Shown here: positions 7,025-10,633 of the stretch, piece by piece
Position numbering within the stretch: position 1 is the stretch's first letter
How the letters are laid out: each line of letters begins with the position of its first letter
Source: an uncultured Ruminococcus sp.
Lineage (GTDB): Bacteria; Bacillota; Clostridia; Oscillospirales; Acutalibacteraceae
Assembly: GCA_902803035.1 (NCBI GenBank)
Contig: CADCON010000078.1
Coordinates: 1 to 10,633 of the forward strand
Reading direction: 5' to 3'
DNA length: 10,633 bases
The notes under the pieces: generated by a model
The model's database searches: none
What the model was told of the DNA's origin: nothing
Seen by the model: only the letters and a program-made list of their open reading frames with translations
Program-made: the position numbers and the translations under genes

Positions 7025-7951
7025 TTATTTGCCCGGTCGGCGGATGTGCAGGATCATGCAGACGACCGTCAGGACGTATCCGCATACCGCGACGAGCGGA
7101 CGGAACGGACAGAGCAGCCTGTATCCCAGCGGAGCGAATTCCTTGTAGATTTCCTGATATTCATAGCAGTACTTGTTTCGATAATGAATGCTCCACGGCT
7201 TGACCGGCCCCATGAAATGCACGATTATGGGGTTTTCAAGGCGTCTGTACTTCTTGCTCAGACCCCATCTGATCACTTCGTTTGCCTGAAGGCCGGGATT
7301 GTAGTTGAACAGATTTTTCCACAGCTTCATCGAGTCGCGGAAGTAGATGTTGATGGCGTCCTGATCCGGATAGACCAGACCGTCGTCCTTCTTCGCCTGG
7401 ATAATTTCAAAAATGCTGTTGACGTTGAAATTCCTTTCCCGCATCAGCCTGAGGTTCATCAGAAGAACGCCGCTGTTGATGTACCGGAAATCTTCGGGAA
7501 GTCCCAGCCGGATGTGATGGGGGCGGTTGTCGCTGATGTTCCTGTTGAATGTCTGCGGCGGATCCGGCATGGCTATCAGCATATTGCCGTCGAACGGCAG
7601 ATTGTAAAATTCCTCCACCGATCCCCTGACCAGGATATCCGGATCCATGTAGAGCACGCGCTCCGCCTCTTCGGGAAGCAGACGGCTGGCGAGAAGCCGG
7701 TAATACATCTCCTTGGTAAAGTACATATTGACCGGCGCGTCGTCAAAAACATCGTCGCCGACCCTCACGGGAACGAATGTATGACCGTTCTTATCCTCGA
7801 TGTACGCCCTCACCTTCTCCAGCGTTTCGTCGTCCACACGGGAAAACATCAGGTACACCGTGATCGGACAATGATTGTGCCGGAAAAGGGATTTGAGCAT
7901 GGCGGTCACATAAACGCAGTAGGACTGCGACACCGTCACCAGAATATTCAT
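7025..7951 (-). CDS. GT8 family glycosyltransferase (second of a tandem pair)
   Basis: This 308-residue GT8 enzyme is a paralogue of the gene just upstream. Both share YFTKEMYYRLL, an RLLP-E-(A)ER segment leading into the DPDI metal site (D103 and D105 here), YINSGVLL-N, LMRER and PDQD-IN-YFRD. The conserved HFMGPVKPW lies at 245-253. Unlike its partner it ends in a clear hydrophobic segment (about 283-302) followed by RRPGK, suggesting a C-terminal membrane anchor with the catalytic part in the cytoplasm. The ATG at 7951 has GGGAGG nine bases upstream. The gene follows its paralogue by 20 bases and is followed by a 73-110 base hairpin-bearing gap before the SDR-PelD gene. The pair probably adds sugars to, or primes, the Pel-like glycan; specificity is unknown. 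Confidence 0.9.
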   Translation of the reverse strand: MNILVTVSQSYCVYVTAMLKSLFRHNHCPITVYLMFSRVDDETLEKVRAYIEDKNGHTFVPVRVGDDVFDDAPVNMYFTKEMYYRLLASRLLPEEAERVLYMDPDILVRGSVEEFYNLPFDGNMLIAMPDPPQTFNRNISDNRPHHIRLGLPEDFRYINSGVLLMNLRLMRERNFNVNSIFEIIQAKKDDGLVYPDQDAINIYFRDSMKLWKNLFNYNPGLQANEVIRWGLSKKYRRLENPIIVHFMGPVKPWSIHYRNKYCYEYQEIYKEFAPLGYRLLCPFRPLVAVCGYVLTVVCMILHIRRPGK

Positions 7952-7971
7952 TGACTCAGCCCTCCCTCACG

Positions 7972-8874
7972 CTATCCGAAAATCACTCTCCAGACCGCCG
8001 CGGTCACAGACTTCAGCACAAGCCACGGTCTCAGAAGAAGCTCCCGCTTCTCCTCCGGCGTAAGATAGGGATTCAGATAGGATCTGTATTGACGATAGAA
8101 TTTATAGTAATACGAAGGCTTCCACGGCTTGCACTTGCCCATATAGTGGGCAATGACCACGCGCTCACGCTCCGCGCGCCGGTATCCCGGACTCAGGAGA
8201 TACTTCAGGAAATCGCCGGTTCCCACGTATTCCGTCGTGAAATTGTACTCGCGGGGGGCGTATTGGATATTGTCCCTGAAATAGACGTTGATCAGATCCT
8301 GATCCGGAAATTCGAGCGTCAGCCCGCATTCTCCCATGAACCGGAACATATCGTCCAGATCAAAGCGTTCCCTCATGAGCGGAATATTGAAAAGCAGCAC
8401 ACCGGAATTGATGTATCTGTATTCGCTGCCCAGTCCGAGATGCTTCTTGCGTTCGGGATAGTAGCTGTCGCCGAGATAATCCGGCACGGCGACCATCATC
8501 GCGCCTTCAAAATCGGTGTGGTAGAAATCCTCCACTGACCGGAAGAGGATGATGTCGGGGTCGAGATAGAGCGCTCTTTCCTCGTCCGGAAGCAGGCGTG
8601 GAATGAGAAGGCGGTAGTACATTTCCTTGGTGAAGTATTTGGTCACCGCAGCCCCTTCAAACAGCTCCGGAGGAACCCTGATGTCAGTGAATTCACCGCC
8701 CAGTTCCCCCACATGATCGGCCAGCCGCGTGAGATTGGCCTGACAGACATTGGAGTGCAGCAGATAGATGTGCAGCTTCGTGTGTGTCTTCTCAAAGAGC
8801 GACTGCAGCATGATAAGCGCGGGACGAATGTAATTGTCATCGACGGTTATCACTACGTTCAAAGCCCTGTTCAA
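7972..8874 (-). CDS. GT8 family glycosyltransferase (first of a tandem pair)
   Basis: This 300-residue protein has the GT8 signatures in order: an N-terminal nucleotide-binding strand (NVVITVDDNYI, 6-16), the metal-binding DxD within LYLDPDI (D105, D107), YINSGVLLFN (154-163), PDQDLIN (190-196) and HYMGKCKPW (243-251). GT8 enzymes are retaining, metal-dependent transferases that usually move glucose, galactose or related sugars from UDP donors to lipid- or protein-linked acceptors. The C-terminus (about 270-300) is basic and amphipathic and may sit on the membrane. The start is TTG at 8874, chosen because a perfect AGGAGG lies seven bases upstream and homology to its neighbour begins there. 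It lies between pelG and the second GT8 gene, which begins 20 bases after its stop. Donor and acceptor cannot be told from sequence. Confidence 0.9.
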   Translation of the reverse strand: MNRALNVVITVDDNYIRPALIMLQSLFEKTHTKLHIYLLHSNVCQANLTRLADHVGELGGEFTDIRVPPELFEGAAVTKYFTKEMYYRLLIPRLLPDEERALYLDPDIILFRSVEDFYHTDFEGAMMVAVPDYLGDSYYPERKKHLGLGSEYRYINSGVLLFNIPLMRERFDLDDMFRFMGECGLTLEFPDQDLINVYFRDNIQYAPREYNFTTEYVGTGDFLKYLLSPGYRRAERERVVIAHYMGKCKPWKPSYYYKFYRQYRSYLNPYLTPEEKRELLLRPWLVLKSVTAAVWRVIFG

Positions 8875-8881
8875 GCCGCTG

Positions 8882-8887
8882 CCTCCT
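8882..8887 (-). promoter_or_regulatory. Ribosome binding site deciding a TTG start
   Basis: The minus strand reads AGGAGG here, seven bases before the TTG at 8872-8874. The ideal spacing supports TTG rather than a later internal codon as the start of the first GT8 gene. Confidence 0.8.
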
Positions 8888-8923
8888 TTTGCGTCAATTG
8901 CCTTCGGGTAGGCTCAGATGAAT

Positions 8924-10504
8924 TTATTTCTTTGCCTTGTCGGCGATTTCCTTCATCTGCGCCTCGCGCTCCGCCTTCTGCTGAGCGAACATCTTCTTCT
9001 TCTGTTCCTCAGCCTCCTGCTTGACTCTTTCTTCCTTGCTGTGCTTGAGTGCGGCAAGCTGTTCGTCCGCTTCCTCCACACGGCGCTTGGACATCTTGCC
9101 GGCGGAGGTCGTATTGATAATCATGCCGCGGCAGAAGATCTGCTCGTCGATCTTATTGATGACCCTGCGCAAACGCATATAGCCGATGGTCCAGCCGATA
9201 AACGCGCCGCAGAAGAGTCCGAGACCCGCGAACACCACGTCGAAATAAGTGGTGATGATGGAGCCGATGAGTGTGCCGATGAAGAATCCGATGGTCACCA
9301 TGCAGGTGCCCACACCGTCATCAAAGTAGAAGAGGAAGATGACTTCGCAGTACATGATGAAAGTGACGAAGTAAGCCGCTGCCAGCGACGGATAGATGGA
9401 GAGGATAATGCCCTCAAATCCGAAGTCGGGCAGGAAGATCATGGCGAGAATGAAGAGAATGATGGTGATAATGAACTGGAAGCGGATAATGTAGAACAGC
9501 TCGCTCTTGAGTGTGCGGAACATATTCTTCTTGGCAAGCTCGATATCCTCGCCGCCGCCGCCGTTGACCGTTTCCAGATAGGCCTGGTAGGAGCCGAAGA
9601 AGGAGGTTTCCGCCTTGACGACGAAGATAACCAACGTGGAAATATTGGTAAAGAGCGCAAGACAGGTCGCCATATCATAATCCGGCGCGGTCCAGAACAC
9701 GTTGCCTATATAGGCGCTGTGCTCGGTGGTGGTCCAGTAGACAAAGTTGTGGACATAAAGTCCGAAGGTGTAGAAGAAGTTGGTGATGAAGAGCGGCTTG
9801 AACCTCAAGAAGTACTTGAGAGCCTCGGTGTAATTCTTGCTGGAGACCTTGAAGTAGGACTTCAGGTTGGCGTACAGCATGGTGGCGATGATAGAGAAGC
9901 ACAGCACCATGGAACCGAGAATGGAGTACGAAACCGCGTTGTGGAATACATAAACGCTGATAATGGAGAACACCAGCGCGGCAAGAATGCCGAGGAAGTA
10001 AGCCATACCGATCTTGCCGTAGTCCTTCAGGGCGGACACATATGTCATCAGATAGAGCGACATATTGATGACCATGAAGAACCAGTAGGACAGGAACGTG
10101 AAGAACGGGTCAATGCCGACCTCGATCTCCCTGAAAACGATGTAGAGCGAAGCAGAGAACGCGAGCACCATGTTGAGCGCGAGACCCACGTTGATAGCCG
10201 GCATGATGTCGGTTATCTGCTCCTGATAGATCTTATCCGCCACGTACCTCGACAGAACCGAGTTCAGCGGGGATGTGATGATCATTGAGAAAATGAAAAC
10301 GTAAAGAATGGTTGACGACAAAAACTCTCTGTCGGCGAACGCCTCCGTTGAGTAGGGCAGCACTATATACATCAGCATCAGTGTGCCGGCAAGCAATATG
10401 GTAGGGCCTATGGTAACCATTACGGCGTAGGTGGTACCTGCCACAAGGTTGACGATGTTGCCCTTGCCCATCAGCTTTTTTAATTCAAAACCTATACCAG
10501 CCAT
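8924..10504 (-). CDS. pelG: PelG, polytopic membrane component of Pel polysaccharide synthesis/export
   Basis: The 526-residue protein opens with MAGIGFELKKLM, the typical PelG start, and has about twelve hydrophobic segments up to residue 442. It also carries a PelG-like central segment (FYTFGLYVHNFVYW, 244-257) and a following AP-YD element (273-276). PelG is a flippase-like (MOP-type) membrane protein that works with PelF, PelD and PelE in the Pel synthase complex. The ATG at 10504 has AAAGAGG six bases upstream. After the last membrane segment comes a PelG-typical RLRRVINKIDEQIFC stretch (444-458). It is followed by about 57 extra residues (470-526), rich in Lys, Glu, Gln and Ala and predicted to be a coiled coil, which makes the protein longer than the roughly 456 residues of the Pseudomonas protein. 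The stop lies 49 bases before the next gene. Confidence 0.93.
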   Translation of the reverse strand: MAGIGFELKKLMGKGNIVNLVAGTTYAVMVTIGPTILLAGTLMLMYIVLPYSTEAFADREFLSSTILYVFIFSMIITSPLNSVLSRYVADKIYQEQITDIMPAINVGLALNMVLAFSASLYIVFREIEVGIDPFFTFLSYWFFMVINMSLYLMTYVSALKDYGKIGMAYFLGILAALVFSIISVYVFHNAVSYSILGSMVLCFSIIATMLYANLKSYFKVSSKNYTEALKYFLRFKPLFITNFFYTFGLYVHNFVYWTTTEHSAYIGNVFWTAPDYDMATCLALFTNISTLVIFVVKAETSFFGSYQAYLETVNGGGGEDIELAKKNMFRTLKSELFYIIRFQFIITIILFILAMIFLPDFGFEGIILSIYPSLAAAYFVTFIMYCEVIFLFYFDDGVGTCMVTIGFFIGTLIGSIITTYFDVVFAGLGLFCGAFIGWTIGYMRLRRVINKIDEQIFCRGMIINTTSAGKMSKRRVEEADEQLAALKHSKEERVKQEAEEQKKKMFAQQKAEREAQMKEIADKAKK

Positions 10505-10525
10505 ACAGCGCCTCTTTCCTTCCGA

Positions 10526-10633
10526 TTATTTTTTCTTTGGAGCGACAGCCGTTGTTGTGCCGACTGCTGCGTAGTGATCGTACATTTTGGAATATTCGAT
10601 GAGCCAGCCGTCCTTGGTGTAATGATCGGCGAC
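10526..10633 (-). CDS. pelF: C-terminal end of a PelF-like GT4 glycosyltransferase (partial)
   Basis: Only the last 35 codons are in the window, read from the right edge to a TAA at 10526-10528. The visible tail contains HYTKDGWLIEYSKMYDHY and ends in a Thr/Ala-rich stretch and three lysines. The pattern of an aromatic-Thr pair followed by a helix with a Tyr-x-x-Met-Tyr end is what the last helix of GT-B/GT4 enzymes such as PelF looks like. The gene lies 21 bases upstream of pelG in the same direction, matching the usual pelF-pelG order. PelF is the cytoplasmic glycosyltransferase that polymerises Pel from UDP-sugars. The name rests mainly on position and a short tail, so another GT4 enzyme is possible. 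Confidence 0.6.
   Translation of the reverse strand, partial: VADHYTKDGWLIEYSKMYDHYAAVGTTTAVAPKKK

Noticed and set aside
7019..7030. ATGAATTTATTT also found at 8918-8929, as a short direct repeat
   Set aside because: Both copies span TAA stops of lysine-ending genes; 12 bases of AT-rich identity around stop codons is likely chance, and flanks differ.
7019..7954. Plus-strand open frame opposite the second GT8 gene (311 codons)
   Set aside because: It mirrors the extent of a clear GT8 gene and shows no domain of its own.
8918..10288. Long open frame on the plus strand opposite pelG (456 codons)
   Set aside because: It is antisense to a confidently identified gene, and its product is a low-complexity His/Asp/Glu/Val-rich chain with no recognisable domain; it reflects codon bias of the real gene.

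Overview
All recognisable genes in this window lie on the minus strand, in one closely packed run that enters at the right edge and leaves at the left. In transcription order they are: the end of a PelF-like glycosyltransferase, PelG, two tandem GT8 glycosyltransferases, an SDR-PelD fusion, PelE, an 801-residue polytopic membrane protein, a GT2 glycosyltransferase, and the start of a GT4-type glycosyltransferase. The PelF/PelG/PelD/PelE set identifies the region as a Pel-type exopolysaccharide locus, in which a cyclic-di-GMP receptor (PelD) controls an inner-membrane synthase and transporter. No outer-membrane components (PelB, PelC) are seen. Ribosome binding sites are strong and purine-rich (AGGAGG, AAGGAAGG, AAAGAGG), GTG and TTG starts are used, and base composition is moderately GC-rich. 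Together these suggest a Gram-positive member of the Bacillota, probably a Clostridia-class anaerobe. The organism call is an inference.

Right part (about 7.0-10.6 kb): PelF should polymerise the glycan and PelG should carry or support its passage across the membrane. Two paralogous GT8 enzymes follow, which are not part of the classical Pel machinery and may decorate or prime the glycan. Middle (about 3.7-6.9 kb): a 741-residue protein joins an extended-SDR sugar-nucleotide epimerase fold to a complete PelD (four membrane segments, coiled coil, GAF, degenerate GGDEF with an intact RxxD c-di-GMP site). The SDR part has lost the catalytic Tyr and Lys, so it looks like a pseudoenzyme or ligand sensor joined to the c-di-GMP receptor. 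PelE overlaps its 3' end by 17 bases. Left part (1-3.6 kb): a GT-C-like membrane protein with a large C-terminal, probably extracellular domain, then two more cytoplasmic-type glycosyltransferases.

The layout suggests a c-di-GMP-controlled polysaccharide more elaborate than plain Pel, with at least four accessory glycosyltransferase-like proteins around a Pel synthase core. No PelA-type deacetylase/hydrolase is in the window; it could lie outside. Two intergenic gaps (3585-3744 and 6914-7024) hold inverted repeats that could shape the mRNA. No RNA genes, mobile elements or CRISPR arrays were seen, and no stretch over 300 bases lacks a gene.
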